A stretch of 64,000 nt of DNA from Aureibaculum luteum (GCF_003449015.1 NZ_QRGD01000002.1:310001-374000), one strand, 5' to 3'; positions 18,763-28,744 are shown, numbered from the stretch's first letter. Numbers and translations are program-made. The notes: a model not told the origin generated them from the sequence alone.

Positions 18763-20151
18763 ATGAAAAAATACAATCACCTATATATATTGACCTTGAT
18801 ACTGTTTTTTGTCTTTTCTTGTGAAAAGAAAAAAGAGTTAGAAGAAATTAAAACTAGTGGTAGCGAAGAAGTTGTTGACTTTAAACTAACAGCTGAGGAT
18901 GAAATTTTGCTAGATACCATTGAAAAACAGACGTTTAATTACTTTTGGGAAGGTGCAGAACCAAATTCTGGATTAGCCCGAGAACGTTTGCATATGGATG
19001 ATATTTATCCCACATCACCTAAAAATACGGTAACCACGGGAGGGAGTGGCTTCGGACTCATGGCTATTTTAGTAGGAGTTGAAAGAAAGTTTATAACTAG
19101 AGAACAGGCTCTTAAAAGGTATCAAAAAATAGTAGCCTTTTTAGAAAAATCTGATCGTTTTCATGGGGCTTGGCCGCATTGGATTAACGGAGAAAATGGT
19201 AAAGTAGTAGCTTTTAGCAAAAAAGATAATGGTGGAGATTTGGTAGAAACCGCATTTTTAGCACAAGGTTTATTAACGGTTGCAGAGTACTTTAGAGAGG
19301 GAAATACCGATGAAAAAATATTGGTAAGTAGCATTGAAAAACTTTGGAAAACTATTGATTGGAATTGGTATACAAAAGGAGAAGATGTATTGTACTGGCA
19401 TTGGTCACCTGAATATCAATGGGAAATGAATTTTCCTGTAGGCGGTTATAATGAGGCCTTAATTATGTATGTACTTGCGGCCTCTTCGCCAACACATCCA
19501 ATTCAAAAATCTGTTTATGATAAAGGTTGGGCAAGAAACGGAGATATAACAAAAGACACGGTTTATTATGGTTTAGAAACTGAATTAGATCATTATGAAC
19601 ATGATAAATCTCCCGTGGGACCACTTTTTTGGGCACATTATTCGTATTTAGGATTAAACCCTAAAGGCTTAACTGATCAGTATGGAGATTATTGGAAGTT
19701 AAATCAGAATCATGCTATGATTCATTATAATTATGCGTTGGATAATCCTAAAAAATATAAAGACTATGGTGAGGATTATTGGGGACTTACTTCTAGTTAC
19801 TCCATTAAAGGTTATGATGGACATCGTCCCGATAGAGATCTTGGAGTAGTTTCACCTACTGCAGCACTTTCTTCATTTCCGTATACACCCAAGGAGAGTA
19901 TGCAAATGTTAAGGCACCTCTATAAAGACATGCCAGAATATATTGGTAAATATGGACCGTATGATGCTATTGCTTTAGATAGTGATTGGAAAACGGTAAG
20001 GTATTTAGCCATTGACCAAGGTCCAATTCCTGTAATGATTGAAAATTATAGATCTGGCCTACTATGGAATTTATTTATGAAAAATAAAGATGTTCAAAAA
20101 GGATTAAAGAAATTAGGGTTTCAAAGTCCAAATTTAAAAACAAATGATTAA
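18763..20151 (+). CDS. GH144-type (glucoamylase-like) lipoprotein, probable endo-beta-1,2-glucanase
   Basis: About 462 residues with lipobox FVFS-C19. The catalytic domain is an (alpha/alpha)6-type glucoamylase-like fold (Pfam glycoamylase family). Hallmarks include TFNYFWEGAEPNSGLARER, TVTTGGSGFGLMAILVGVER, RFHGAWPHWINGENG, DNGGDLVETAFLAQGL and, near the end, IDQGPIPVMIENYRSGLLWNLFM. Characterised GH144 members of this type (for example from Chitinophaga pinensis) are endo-beta-1,2-glucanases. I do not assign catalytic residues. ATG 18763 is chosen over the in-frame ATG 18703 because it begins the lipoprotein signal directly. The next GH144 gene overlaps its 3' end by 8 bp, so the two are translationally linked. 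Confidence 0.85.
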   Translation: MKKYNHLYILTLILFFVFSCEKKKELEEIKTSGSEEVVDFKLTAEDEILLDTIEKQTFNYFWEGAEPNSGLARERLHMDDIYPTSPKNTVTTGGSGFGLMAILVGVERKFITREQALKRYQKIVAFLEKSDRFHGAWPHWINGENGKVVAFSKKDNGGDLVETAFLAQGLLTVAEYFREGNTDEKILVSSIEKLWKTIDWNWYTKGEDVLYWHWSPEYQWEMNFPVGGYNEALIMYVLAASSPTHPIQKSVYDKGWARNGDITKDTVYYGLETELDHYEHDKSPVGPLFWAHYSYLGLNPKGLTDQYGDYWKLNQNHAMIHYNYALDNPKKYKDYGEDYWGLTSSYSIKGYDGHRPDRDLGVVSPTAALSSFPYTPKESMQMLRHLYKDMPEYIGKYGPYDAIALDSDWKTVRYLAIDQGPIPVMIENYRSGLLWNLFMKNKDVQKGLKKLGFQSPNLKTND

Positions 20152-21502
20152 AAGAATCACATATATACTATTACTAATTACAATTATTTCGTGTAAAGAC
20201 GATGCATACGTATATGAACCACCTGTGATAATTGAACCGGACCCTGTACCAACACTTACAGATGAAGAGTTATTAGATCTAACACAAAAAGAAACCTTCA
20301 AGTATTTTTGGGATTTTGCTCATGTTAATTCTGGAGCAGCGAGAGAACGTTATCATCCTGGTAATCCTTCAAATGATGCCAATACAGTAACTACAGGAGG
20401 AACTGGTTTTGGATTAATGGCTATTTTAGTTGGTGTAGAACGAGGGTTTGTAAGTAGAACAGAAGCATCAGAAAGGCTAACTAAAATTTTAATTTTTTTA
20501 GAAAATGCAGACCGCTTTCATGGAGCGTGGCCACATTGGTTAGACGGAGATACAGGTGCTGTAAAACCTTTTAGTACCAAAGATAATGGTGGTGATTTAG
20601 TGGAGACGGCTTTTTTAGTGCAGGGTTTAATCTGTGTTAAAGAATATTTTAAAAACGGAAATGATTCCGAAAAGGAACTGGCTGCAAAAGCAGATGTTCT
20701 TTGGAAAGAAGTAGATTGGAACTGGTACACTAACGGTAATAATGAATTGTTATGGCATTGGAGCCCTAATTTTGGTTTTGACATAAATTTAAGATTGAAG
20801 GGATATAATGAAACATTAATCACTTATATTTTGGCCGCAGCATCACCAGATTATAGTATTTCTAAAGAAGTTTATGAAGTAGGCTGGGCGGATAACGGTA
20901 CTATAAAATCAACTGAAACTCAATATGGATTCCCATTGATATTGAAACATGCTGGTGCTCCACAATTCGGTGGGCCTTTATTTTTTGCTCACTATTCTTA
21001 TTTGGGTTTAAATCCCACCAATTTATCAGATCAATATGCTAATTATTGGCAGCTGAATATAAGTCATGCTAATATCAATTATCAATACTGTGTAGAAAAC
21101 CCTAAAAACTTTAGAGACTATGGAAAAGACTGTTGGGGGTTGACCGCAAGTTATTCTAGAAATACTGATGGCTCCATAGGTTATATGGCTCATAGTCCAA
21201 CTAACGATATTGGCGTTATTTCTCCAACGGCTGCAATAAGTTCTATACCCTATACCCCTCAGGAATCTTTAAAAGCATTACATTATTTTTATGAACATAA
21301 AGATATTTTATTAGGTCCAGCAGGTTTTTATGATGCCTTTAGTCCGCAATACAATGATTGGGTAGCGGAAGCTTATTTAGCAATAGATCAAGGTCCACAA
21401 ATTATAATGATAGAAAATTATAGAACTGGGTTATTATGGAATTTATTTATGCAAAACAATGATGTTAAAAATGGATTAAACAAATTAGGGTTTAATTATT
21501 AG
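20144..21502 (+). CDS. Second GH144-type lipoprotein
   Basis: This 452-residue paralogue of the preceding enzyme has a lipobox at TIIS-C17 and a proline-rich linker (YEPPVIIEPDPVPTL). The same ordered blocks recur: TFKYFWDFAHVNSGAARERYH, TVTTGGTGFGLMAILVGVERGF, RFHGAWPHWLDGDTG, DNGGDLVETAFLVQGL, IDQGPQIIMIENYRTGLLWN. It starts within the last codons of the upstream gene (ATGATTAA overlap at 20144-20151). Having two surface-type GH144 lipoproteins suggests division of labour, for example linear versus cyclic or short versus long chains. That is inference. Confidence 0.85.
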   Translation: MIKRITYILLLITIISCKDDAYVYEPPVIIEPDPVPTLTDEELLDLTQKETFKYFWDFAHVNSGAARERYHPGNPSNDANTVTTGGTGFGLMAILVGVERGFVSRTEASERLTKILIFLENADRFHGAWPHWLDGDTGAVKPFSTKDNGGDLVETAFLVQGLICVKEYFKNGNDSEKELAAKADVLWKEVDWNWYTNGNNELLWHWSPNFGFDINLRLKGYNETLITYILAAASPDYSISKEVYEVGWADNGTIKSTETQYGFPLILKHAGAPQFGGPLFFAHYSYLGLNPTNLSDQYANYWQLNISHANINYQYCVENPKNFRDYGKDCWGLTASYSRNTDGSIGYMAHSPTNDIGVISPTAAISSIPYTPQESLKALHYFYEHKDILLGPAGFYDAFSPQYNDWVAEAYLAIDQGPQIIMIENYRTGLLWNLFMQNNDVKNGLNKLGFNY

Positions 21503-21683
21503 TAGGTCATGCCATATAGGATCTCTTAAATTAAAACATTTGGTATGGAATTACACGTAAGGATATAAAAAGAATGGCATTGGATAATTGCGATCCTTTT
21601 GACCCAATATAAGGTGTTTTTAAATTGTTTTAGAAAGTTTAGTTTTTGAGATAAAAAAGTGCTAACACCTGTTTAAATTATTT

Positions 21684-21691
21684 TAACTTTA
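21684..21691 (+). promoter_or_regulatory. Candidate -7 box before the alpha/beta hydrolase
   Basis: TAACTTTA, one base off TAnnTTTG, lies 24 bp before the ATG at 21716. The rest of the 213-bp gap (21503-21715) shows nothing convincing. Confidence 0.3.
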
Positions 21692-21715
21692 AGGTCCAAA
21701 TAAAAATAAAAAAAG

Positions 21716-22495
21716 ATGAAAACAAAAATAATACTTACCATGGTCTTCTTTTGTTCTGCATTCTCAATATATGCACAACATCAACAGGAATTTGTAAAAG
21801 AATATTTGGTAGAAGGAACAGATACGTTGAAATTAAGGGTTTTGTATCCAAAAGATTTTAAAAAGACTGAAAGTTACCCCTTGGTGGTATTTCTTCATGG
21901 AGCAGGCGAAAGAGGGAATGATAATAAAAAGCAATTGACACATGGGAGTAAATTGTTTGTAGATTCTATTCAAAAATATCCTGCTATTGTAATTTTTCCG
22001 CAATGTAAAGAAGAAGATTATTGGGCAAATGCAACTGTTGATAGAACCACACAACCTTTAACATTAAGTTTTCCAACAGAAAGTAAACCTACAAAATCGA
22101 TGCACTTAGTAATGCGATACTTAGATGAATTGGTGAAGAACTCCTATATAAAAAAGGAACAGATTTATCTTGGTGGTCTTTCGATGGGAGGTATGGGGAC
22201 TTTTGAATTATTAAGTAGAAAACCAAATTTTTTCGCGGCTGCTATTGCCATTTGCGGAGGAGGGAATCCAGAATTGGCTGAAAAATATGCAAAGAATACC
22301 GCCATGTGGATTTTTCATGGAGCGGAAGATAATGTTGTAAATCCACAATTATCCGTAAAAATGGTATCTGCATTATTAAAGTATGGAGGAAAACCAAATT
22401 TCAATATCTATAGTAAAGCCAATCATAACAGTTGGGATAGTGCTTTTGCAGAGCCAGAATTATTGTCTTGGTTGTTTTCCAATAAAAAAGAGTAG
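21716..22495 (+). CDS. Secreted alpha/beta hydrolase (prolyl-oligopeptidase/esterase-like)
   Basis: This 259-residue protein has a signal peptide (about 1-20, ending IYAQ). The alpha/beta-hydrolase core shows an oxyanion-region strand (YPLVVFLHGAGERGNDN) and a nucleophile elbow G-L-S156-M-G-G. A probable acid lies in IFHGAEDNVV and a catalytic histidine at H237 (KANHNSWD). The compact size and HGAGERG motif fit the phospholipase/carboxylesterase or S9-like esterase group. In a PUL it may remove ester substituents from the glycan; this is inference. It lies between the GH144 pair and the GH3 gene in the same orientation, but the 213-bp upstream gap allows its own promoter. Confidence 0.75.
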   Translation: MKTKIILTMVFFCSAFSIYAQHQQEFVKEYLVEGTDTLKLRVLYPKDFKKTESYPLVVFLHGAGERGNDNKKQLTHGSKLFVDSIQKYPAIVIFPQCKEEDYWANATVDRTTQPLTLSFPTESKPTKSMHLVMRYLDELVKNSYIKKEQIYLGGLSMGGMGTFELLSRKPNFFAAAIAICGGGNPELAEKYAKNTAMWIFHGAEDNVVNPQLSVKMVSALLKYGGKPNFNIYSKANHNSWDSAFAEPELLSWLFSNKKE

Positions 22496-22555
22496 CTCAT
22501 TAAAATTTTAAAAAAATATCCTAACCGAGAAATCAGGATTTAAAATCAAGTAAAA

Positions 22556-24868
22556 ATGAATCGACTAAAATTACGAAACACCTTGTTTCTAATCACTTTT
22601 TCGTTACTTTTTATGTCTTGTCAAAGCCAAAAAGTAACCACTGTTCAGACCACATTATCAATCGAAGAAAAAGTAGATTCACTGTTAAATTTAATGACAT
22701 TAGAAGAAAAAATTGGTCAATTAAATTTACCAAGTGCAGGCCAAATAACCACAGGGCAAGCTACAAATTCTGATATCGCTGGTAAAATTGAAAAAGGCTT
22801 AGTAGGTGGACTTTTTAATATAAAATCAGCCGCAAGTATTCATGAAATACAAAAAATTGCAGTGGAAAAAAGCCGTTTAAAAATTCCTTTACTTTTTGGA
22901 ATGGACGTCATTCATGGCTATAAAACTACATTTCCAATTCCTTTAGGGTTATCCTCTTCTTGGGATATGGATCTTATTGAAGAAACGGCCAGAGTAGCAG
23001 CGAAAGAAGCCTCTGCAGATGGTATTAACTGGACGTTTTCTCCTATGGTTGATATATCTAGAGACCCTAGATGGGGTAGAGTTTCGGAAGGTTCTGGGGA
23101 GGATGTATATGTGGGTAGTAGAATTGCTGAAGCCATGGTAAAAGGTTATCAGGGTGAAGATTTAGCTCTAGATAACACCATTATGGCGTGTGTAAAACAC
23201 TTTGCTCTATATGGTGCTGCAGAAGCAGGTAGAGATTATAATACGGTAGACATGAGTAAAATTAGAATGTATAACGAATATTTACCTCCTTACAAGGCTG
23301 CTGTTGATGCTGGTGTGGGTACAGTAATGGCGTCATTTAATGAAATAGATGGTGTGCCAGCAACGGGTAACAAATGGTTACTTACCGATTTATTAAGAAA
23401 GGATTGGGGATTTAATGGTTTTGTAGTCACTGATTATACAGGTATTAACGAAATGATAGCTCATGGTATGGGTGATTTGCAACAAGTGTCTGCTATGGCT
23501 TTAAAAGCAGGAAGTGATATGGATATGGTGGGTGAAGGTTTTTTAACCACACTAAAAAAGTCTATAGACCAAGGTAAAGTTAGTATAGATGAATTAGATA
23601 ATGCCGTTAAAAAAATAGTAACTGCAAAATATAAGTTGGGACTTTTTGATCATCCATATCAGTACAGTAATGTTGAACGAGCAAAGAAGGAAGTTTTTAC
23701 TAAAGAGAATAGAGATTTTGCAAGAAAAGTTGGTGCGGAATCAATGGTTTTATTAAAAAATGAAAATAATGTTTTACCATTAAAAAAATCAGGAACTATA
23801 GCTTTAATTGGCCCATTATCAAATACGGCGTTGAATATGGCAGGGACATGGAGCGTAGCAACAGATCAAGAAAAATCAATTCCCTTGTTGGAAGGTTTAA
23901 AAACAGTGGTCGGTAATAAAGCAACTATAGTACATGCCAAAGGAAGTAATGTGGATAATGATTTAGACTTTGAAAAACGAGTGACCATGTTTGGGAAAGA
24001 AATTCCAAGAGATGGTAGAACGGACAAAGATCTATTAGATGAGGCTCTAAACGTAGCTTCAAAAGCTGATGTTATCGTGGCTGCAATTGGTGAAACTGCT
24101 GAATTCAGTGGAGAGAGTAGTAGTGTAACTAATCTTCAGATACCACAAGTACAAAAAGAATTGTTGAATGCCTTATTAAAAACGGGTAAACCATTGGTTC
24201 TTGTGTTGTTTACAGGCAGACCATTGGCCATAACCGAAGAAGATAAAAATGTACCAGCAATTCTAAATGTATGGTTTCCAGGAAGCGAAGCAGGCTTAGC
24301 AATTTCAGATGTATTATTTGGTGATGTAAATCCTTCAGGTAAATTAACAGCTACGTTTCCGATGAATGTTGGTCAAGTTCCTATCTTTTATAATCATAAA
24401 AGTACGGGAAGGCCTTTGGGGAATAAGGAAGGCAGATTTGAAAAATTTAAAAGTAACTATTTAGATGTTAAAAATGAGCCTTTATATCCTTTCGGATATG
24501 GCTTAAGTTATACGACATTTGATTATGGTAAATTACAATTATCTACAAAAGAAATTTCATTTTCTGAAAAATTAACAGCCACTGTAACGGTTACGAATTC
24601 AGGAAATTATGATGGGGCAGAAGTAGTGCAACTTTATATTCGAGATAAGGTAGGAAGTGTTACCCGTCCCGTAAAAGAATTAAAAGGTTTTCAAAAAATA
24701 TTCCTAAAAAAAGGAGAAAGTAAAAAGGTGAGTTTTACGCTATCAATAGAAGATTTGAAATTTTATAATAGTGATTTAAATTTTGTTGCGGAACCTGGCG
24801 ATTTTGACATTGCGATTGAAGGCTCTTCTGCATTTGAGTTTAAAGAAGGTTTTGTCTTAAAAAAATAA
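22556..24868 (+). CDS. GH3 beta-glucosidase lipoprotein (BglX-like)
   Basis: This is a retaining exo-beta-glucosidase of 770 residues. The lipobox is LFMS-C22. The N-terminal (beta/alpha)8 domain (about 50-390) includes IGQLNLP, FGMDVIHGYKTTFPIPLG and DISRDPRWGRVSEGSGED. The nucleophile is D293 in GFVVTD-YTG. A second alpha/beta domain (about 400-630) contains IGETAEFSGESSS, where the acid/base residue usually lies, and a Fn3-like domain ends the protein (about 670-765). Beside two GH144 enzymes it is the natural candidate to split beta-1,2-gluco-oligosaccharides such as sophorose, as a Bacteroides thetaiotaomicron GH3 does. Specificity within GH3 cannot be fixed from sequence alone. Confidence 0.92.
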   Translation: MNRLKLRNTLFLITFSLLFMSCQSQKVTTVQTTLSIEEKVDSLLNLMTLEEKIGQLNLPSAGQITTGQATNSDIAGKIEKGLVGGLFNIKSAASIHEIQKIAVEKSRLKIPLLFGMDVIHGYKTTFPIPLGLSSSWDMDLIEETARVAAKEASADGINWTFSPMVDISRDPRWGRVSEGSGEDVYVGSRIAEAMVKGYQGEDLALDNTIMACVKHFALYGAAEAGRDYNTVDMSKIRMYNEYLPPYKAAVDAGVGTVMASFNEIDGVPATGNKWLLTDLLRKDWGFNGFVVTDYTGINEMIAHGMGDLQQVSAMALKAGSDMDMVGEGFLTTLKKSIDQGKVSIDELDNAVKKIVTAKYKLGLFDHPYQYSNVERAKKEVFTKENRDFARKVGAESMVLLKNENNVLPLKKSGTIALIGPLSNTALNMAGTWSVATDQEKSIPLLEGLKTVVGNKATIVHAKGSNVDNDLDFEKRVTMFGKEIPRDGRTDKDLLDEALNVASKADVIVAAIGETAEFSGESSSVTNLQIPQVQKELLNALLKTGKPLVLVLFTGRPLAITEEDKNVPAILNVWFPGSEAGLAISDVLFGDVNPSGKLTATFPMNVGQVPIFYNHKSTGRPLGNKEGRFEKFKSNYLDVKNEPLYPFGYGLSYTTFDYGKLQLSTKEISFSEKLTATVTVTNSGNYDGAEVVQLYIRDKVGSVTRPVKELKGFQKIFLKKGESKKVSFTLSIEDLKFYNSDLNFVAEPGDFDIAIEGSSAFEFKEGFVLKK

Positions 24869-24954
24869 AGAACTGAATGTACAATTGAAGCTGCTTAAAT
24901 AACCTTATCAAGCTTAAACTTTTTGTTAAATTAGCATCTCAATAAAAATCAAAA

Positions 24955-25836
24955 ATGAAAAAACTTACCACATTACTTATTTTTTTACTTTTAGCTACAG
25001 TTAATGCACAAACAAAAACGACCTATACCTACGCTATAAAAGGAAAGGATACGTTGCAATTAGATGTTTATCAGCCTGAAAACAGTGTAACTACAGCTAC
25101 ATTACCTACATTGTTATGGATGCATGGTGGTGGTTTTGGAGGTGGAGCAAGAGACGACGAACGGGAGCAAATATTAGCAGAATATGCAGCGAATAATGGT
25201 TTTGTAGGGATATCAATTTCATACCGTTTAATGAGAAAAGGGGAGCCTACAGGTTTTGGATGTAATTGTCCCAAAGAGGAAAAACTTATTACATTCAAAG
25301 GTGCCGCTGAAGATTATATGGACGCGGCATTATTTGTGACAAATAATGCAAAAAAATTAAATATAAATACAAATAAAATTATAGCTGGTGGTAGTAGTGC
25401 AGGAGCAGAGGGTATTTTAAATGCTGTGTACATGCGTGAATATTTTATTAAAAATTTAGAGAAATATAAAACAGTACAATTTGCAGGTGTATTTTCGTTG
25501 GCAGGAGCCATCGTAAATGCTAATTATATAACAAAAGAAAATGCAATTCCGACAGTATTATTCCATGGAACAGACGATAATTTAGTTCCTTTTGGTGCGG
25601 CATCACATCATTATTGTGATGTTGAAAAACCAGGATACCTTGTGTTGGAGGGCTCTAGTATTATTGCTGAAAAATTAAGGGAATTGGAAACCTCTTATTA
25701 TTTTTATGTAAAAAAAGGTGGAAAACATGAAATGGCTGGAGTTCCTTTATATGATTTAGACAATGTGTTTAATTTTTTTAAACAAACCGTTTTAGATGAT
25801 AAAACCATACAGATTAAGAAAATAAACAATAAATAA
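24955..25836 (+). CDS. Secreted alpha/beta hydrolase/carboxylesterase
   Basis: This 293-residue protein has a signal peptide (about 1-18, ending VNAQ). It carries the HGGGF oxyanion motif (H57-F61) typical of hormone-sensitive-lipase or BD-FAE-like esterases, and a nucleophile elbow G-S-S148-A-G. A late FHGTDDNLVPFG segment supplies the probable acid, and a histidine in KKGGKHEMAG completes the triad. A Cys pair (FGCNCPKEE) is unusual and could be a disulfide. The sulfatase starts 3 bp after its stop codon, so the two are co-transcribed. De-esterification of a sulfated or acylated glycan is the contextual guess. Confidence 0.8.
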   Translation: MKKLTTLLIFLLLATVNAQTKTTYTYAIKGKDTLQLDVYQPENSVTTATLPTLLWMHGGGFGGGARDDEREQILAEYAANNGFVGISISYRLMRKGEPTGFGCNCPKEEKLITFKGAAEDYMDAALFVTNNAKKLNINTNKIIAGGSSAGAEGILNAVYMREYFIKNLEKYKTVQFAGVFSLAGAIVNANYITKENAIPTVLFHGTDDNLVPFGAASHHYCDVEKPGYLVLEGSSIIAEKLRELETSYYFYVKKGGKHEMAGVPLYDLDNVFNFFKQTVLDDKTIQIKKINNK

Positions 25837-25839
25837 ATT

Positions 25840-27489
25840 ATGCATCATCTTCTCATTGTTATATTTTTATCTTTATTCTTGCTGTCTTGTAATAATAAAC
25901 AGAAAAACAACAAAGAACAACTCGAGAAGCCTGCGAGACCGAATATAATATTTATAATGGCAGATGACCATGCCGAACAAGCCATTAGTGCTTATGGACA
26001 TCCGATAAGTAAATTAGCACCAACGCCAAACATTGATAGAATAGCGGAAGCTGGAGTACGCTTTGATAATAATTTTAATACCAATTCAATTTGCGGACCA
26101 AGTAGAGCTGTTATTTTAACAGGGAAGCACAGTCATATTAACGGATTTAAAATGAATGGTGATAAATTTGATGGCAATCAAGTTACCTTACCAAAATTAC
26201 TACAAAAAGAAGGTTATCAAACGGCTATCGTAGGGAAATGGCATTTACATGGATATCCACAAGGCTTTGATTACTGGAACATTATTGAAGATCAAGGGCA
26301 CTATTATAATCCCGATTTTATACATAATGGAGATACAACAAGAATAGAAGGTTATGCCACAGATATAATTACAGACATGAGTTTAAAATGGTTGGAAGAA
26401 AATTCAAAAAAAGAGAAACCTTTTTTTATGATGATTCATCACAAAGCTCCACATAGAAACTGGATGCCTGCTCCAAGACACATGAACTTATATGATTCGG
26501 TTACCTTTCCTATGCCTGAAAGCTATTTCTCAAAACACGAAAATCAGTTATCAGCACAGCTGCAATTGCAAACAGTCTATAAGGATATGTATGAAGGGCA
26601 CGACTTAAAAATGACACTAAGAAAAGGTAGTCCAGAATTAGCTCATAATCCATGGACAAATGATTTTGATAGAATGTCTTTTGAGCAACGAGCGGAATGG
26701 GACAAAGCGTATCAATCCAAAAATGATGCTTTTCATGATGCTAACTTGACAGGTAAAGCATTGGCGGTATGGAAATACCAACGTTATATGCAAGAGTATT
26801 TGGCTACCATTAAATCAGTTGATGAGGGGGTAGGTAAAGTTCTCGATTATTTAGAAGAAAATGAGTTGTCAGAGAACACTATTGTAATATACACTTCAGA
26901 TCAAGGGTTTTATCTCGGAGAAAAAGGTTTCTTTGATAAACGCTATATGTATGAAGAGTCTTTAGGCATGCCTTTATTAATGAAATATCCTAAAGGTATT
27001 ACAAAAGGAACAATAGTAGAAGCATTAACACAAAACTTAGATTTTGCGGAGACTTTTTTAGACTATGCCCAAGCTCAAATTCCCGCAGATATGCAAGGAA
27101 AATCACTAAAGCCATTGTTAGAAGGTAAGTTACAGGATAAGGATTTTAGAGATGCGATTTATTACCATTACTATGATTTTCCTGCATTTCATATGGTTCA
27201 TAAGCAGTATGGAGTAAGGACAAAACGTTATAAGTTAATTCATTTTTATGATGATATTGACGCATGGGAGTTATATGACTTACAGACAGACCCAAAGGAG
27301 AATAAAAACCAAATAGATAACCCAGAATTCAAAGCGATAAAAGAAAGCTTATTAATTACATTAGATTCACTGCAAAAGGTATATAAAGTAACTGAAAAGG
27401 ATTTTAAAAAGGCTTCAAAGAATGCGGTGAATCTTAATTATGAAAAATTTAAAAGGTTGAGAGGTACTGAACCTTTGATAGACTTTTAA
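25840..27489 (+). CDS. Formylglycine-dependent sulfatase (S1 family) lipoprotein
   Basis: This 549-residue enzyme has a lipobox at LLS-C17. Metal-binding acids D42/D43 (MADDHAEQ) and the maturation motif C85-G-P-S-R89 are present, so C85 should become formylglycine. The core continues with VGKWHLHGYPQGFDYW and IVIYTSDQGFYLGEKGFFDKRYMYEE. The C-terminal subdomain (about 440-545) is sulfatase-typical (RYKLIHFYDDIDAWELYDLQTDPKEN). It hydrolyses sulfate esters, probably on a carbohydrate; the subfamily is not called. No maturase (anSME) gene is in the window, so it must be elsewhere. The gene is tightly linked to the esterase upstream and the PHP gene downstream. Confidence 0.93.
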   Translation: MHHLLIVIFLSLFLLSCNNKQKNNKEQLEKPARPNIIFIMADDHAEQAISAYGHPISKLAPTPNIDRIAEAGVRFDNNFNTNSICGPSRAVILTGKHSHINGFKMNGDKFDGNQVTLPKLLQKEGYQTAIVGKWHLHGYPQGFDYWNIIEDQGHYYNPDFIHNGDTTRIEGYATDIITDMSLKWLEENSKKEKPFFMMIHHKAPHRNWMPAPRHMNLYDSVTFPMPESYFSKHENQLSAQLQLQTVYKDMYEGHDLKMTLRKGSPELAHNPWTNDFDRMSFEQRAEWDKAYQSKNDAFHDANLTGKALAVWKYQRYMQEYLATIKSVDEGVGKVLDYLEENELSENTIVIYTSDQGFYLGEKGFFDKRYMYEESLGMPLLMKYPKGITKGTIVEALTQNLDFAETFLDYAQAQIPADMQGKSLKPLLEGKLQDKDFRDAIYYHYYDFPAFHMVHKQYGVRTKRYKLIHFYDDIDAWELYDLQTDPKENKNQIDNPEFKAIKESLLITLDSLQKVYKVTEKDFKKASKNAVNLNYEKFKRLRGTEPLIDF

Positions 27490-27541
27490 CAATTTATTTA
27501 ATTTGTTTACCTTAGACGTTCTAAAAATAAACCGACCCCTT

Positions 27542-28744
27542 ATGAAAATTACTGCTACAATTTGTAAACTTATTACCTTGTTAATTTTAGTGTGCATGGT
27601 GTCATGTACACCAAAAGAAAAACCAACGAAGAAGTGGTTGAAAGGGAATTTGCATGCCCATTCCTATTGGAGTGATGGCGACGATTTTCCAGAAATGATA
27701 ATGGATTGGTATAAAACCAATTCATATGATTTTACGGTACTTTCTGATCATAACACCTTAAATGAAGGCGATAAATGGATTACGATATCTAAGAAAGAAC
27801 ATCTGCAAAAAGGATTTAAAAATTACCTAAACAAATTTGGGGAAGATTGGGTGGAGCATAAGTTAGACAGTGCAGATAACATACAGGTCAAATTAAAAAC
27901 ACTACAAGAATATAAGTCACTTTTTGAGGATGAAAGTTTTATAATGATTCCTTCTGAGGAAATAACAACTGGATTTGAAGGGAAGCATATTCATATCAAT
28001 GCCACAAATATTCAGAAAGTAATTAAACCCTTAAAGGGCGATTCAAAAGTAGCTATAATTCAAAAGAATATAGATGCTATTCTCGCTCAAAGAAAAGAAA
28101 TGAACGTACCCATTATGCCGCATATTAATCATCCAAATTTTGGATTTTCCTTAACGGCCGATGATTTTGTACAATTAAATAATGTGCAATTTTTCGAAGT
28201 TTATAATGGTCATCCCGCTGTTCATAATGAAGGCGATTCAACGCATTTAAGTACGGAACAAATTTGGGATGTTGTAAATACGGCATATGTACAAGAAAAC
28301 AAACCATTGCTTTATGGTATAGCCTCAGATGACAGTCACCAATACCACCAATTCTCAAAAAAATATAGTAATGCAGGTAGGGGATGGGTAATGGTTCAAT
28401 CAGATAGTTTAAAGCCAGAAAATATTATTACGGCAATGGAAGTCGGTGATTTTTATGCAACTACAGGTGTTCAATTGGAAGAGTTATCTCGAGAAAACAA
28501 TGAATGGCACATAAAAGTAAAAGAAGAGCCTAATGTGAATTACAAGATTGAATTCATTGGTGTTACTGCGTCAGATAATAAAACAAAGATTATTAAAGCA
28601 GTCAATGGTTTAGAAGCTTCATTAGTTTTAAATGAAGATTATTTATTTATAAGAGCTCGAGTTGTTTCAACCAAAACAAATATTAATTTCTTTGATGAAA
28701 ATGAATTTGAAAAAGCATGGATTCAGCCGATTACTTTTAAGTAA
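27542..28744 (+). CDS. PHP-domain lipoprotein (metal-dependent phosphoesterase-like)
   Basis: About 400 residues. The lipobox is CMVS-C20 when translation begins at ATG 27542, preferred over the in-frame TTG 27503 because it opens the lipoprotein signal directly. A PHP-type metal site is visible: H38-x-H40 in NLHAHSYWSDG, then LSDHNT, a glutamate in IPSEEITTG, HINHP, and a late DDSHQYH. PHP domains carry two or three metals and cleave phosphoesters, but envelope PHP proteins in carbohydrate loci are not well characterised. The C-terminal about 90 residues form a separate beta-rich tail. It lies 52 bp after the sulfatase and before the SLC5 symporter. The natural substrate is unknown. Confidence 0.8.
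   Translation: MKITATICKLITLLILVCMVSCTPKEKPTKKWLKGNLHAHSYWSDGDDFPEMIMDWYKTNSYDFTVLSDHNTLNEGDKWITISKKEHLQKGFKNYLNKFGEDWVEHKLDSADNIQVKLKTLQEYKSLFEDESFIMIPSEEITTGFEGKHIHINATNIQKVIKPLKGDSKVAIIQKNIDAILAQRKEMNVPIMPHINHPNFGFSLTADDFVQLNNVQFFEVYNGHPAVHNEGDSTHLSTEQIWDVVNTAYVQENKPLLYGIASDDSHQYHQFSKKYSNAGRGWVMVQSDSLKPENIITAMEVGDFYATTGVQLEELSRENNEWHIKVKEEPNVNYKIEFIGVTASDNKTKIIKAVNGLEASLVLNEDYLFIRARVVSTKTNINFFDENEFEKAWIQPITFK

Noticed and set aside
18627-18824. 65-residue open frame overlapping the start of the first GH144 gene
   Set aside because: No signal, family match or conserved feature; overlaps the GH144 lipoprotein signal region in another frame.
27503-27541. TTG start giving a longer PHP protein
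   Set aside because: The extra 13 residues would precede the lipoprotein signal; ATG 27542 gives a normal one.
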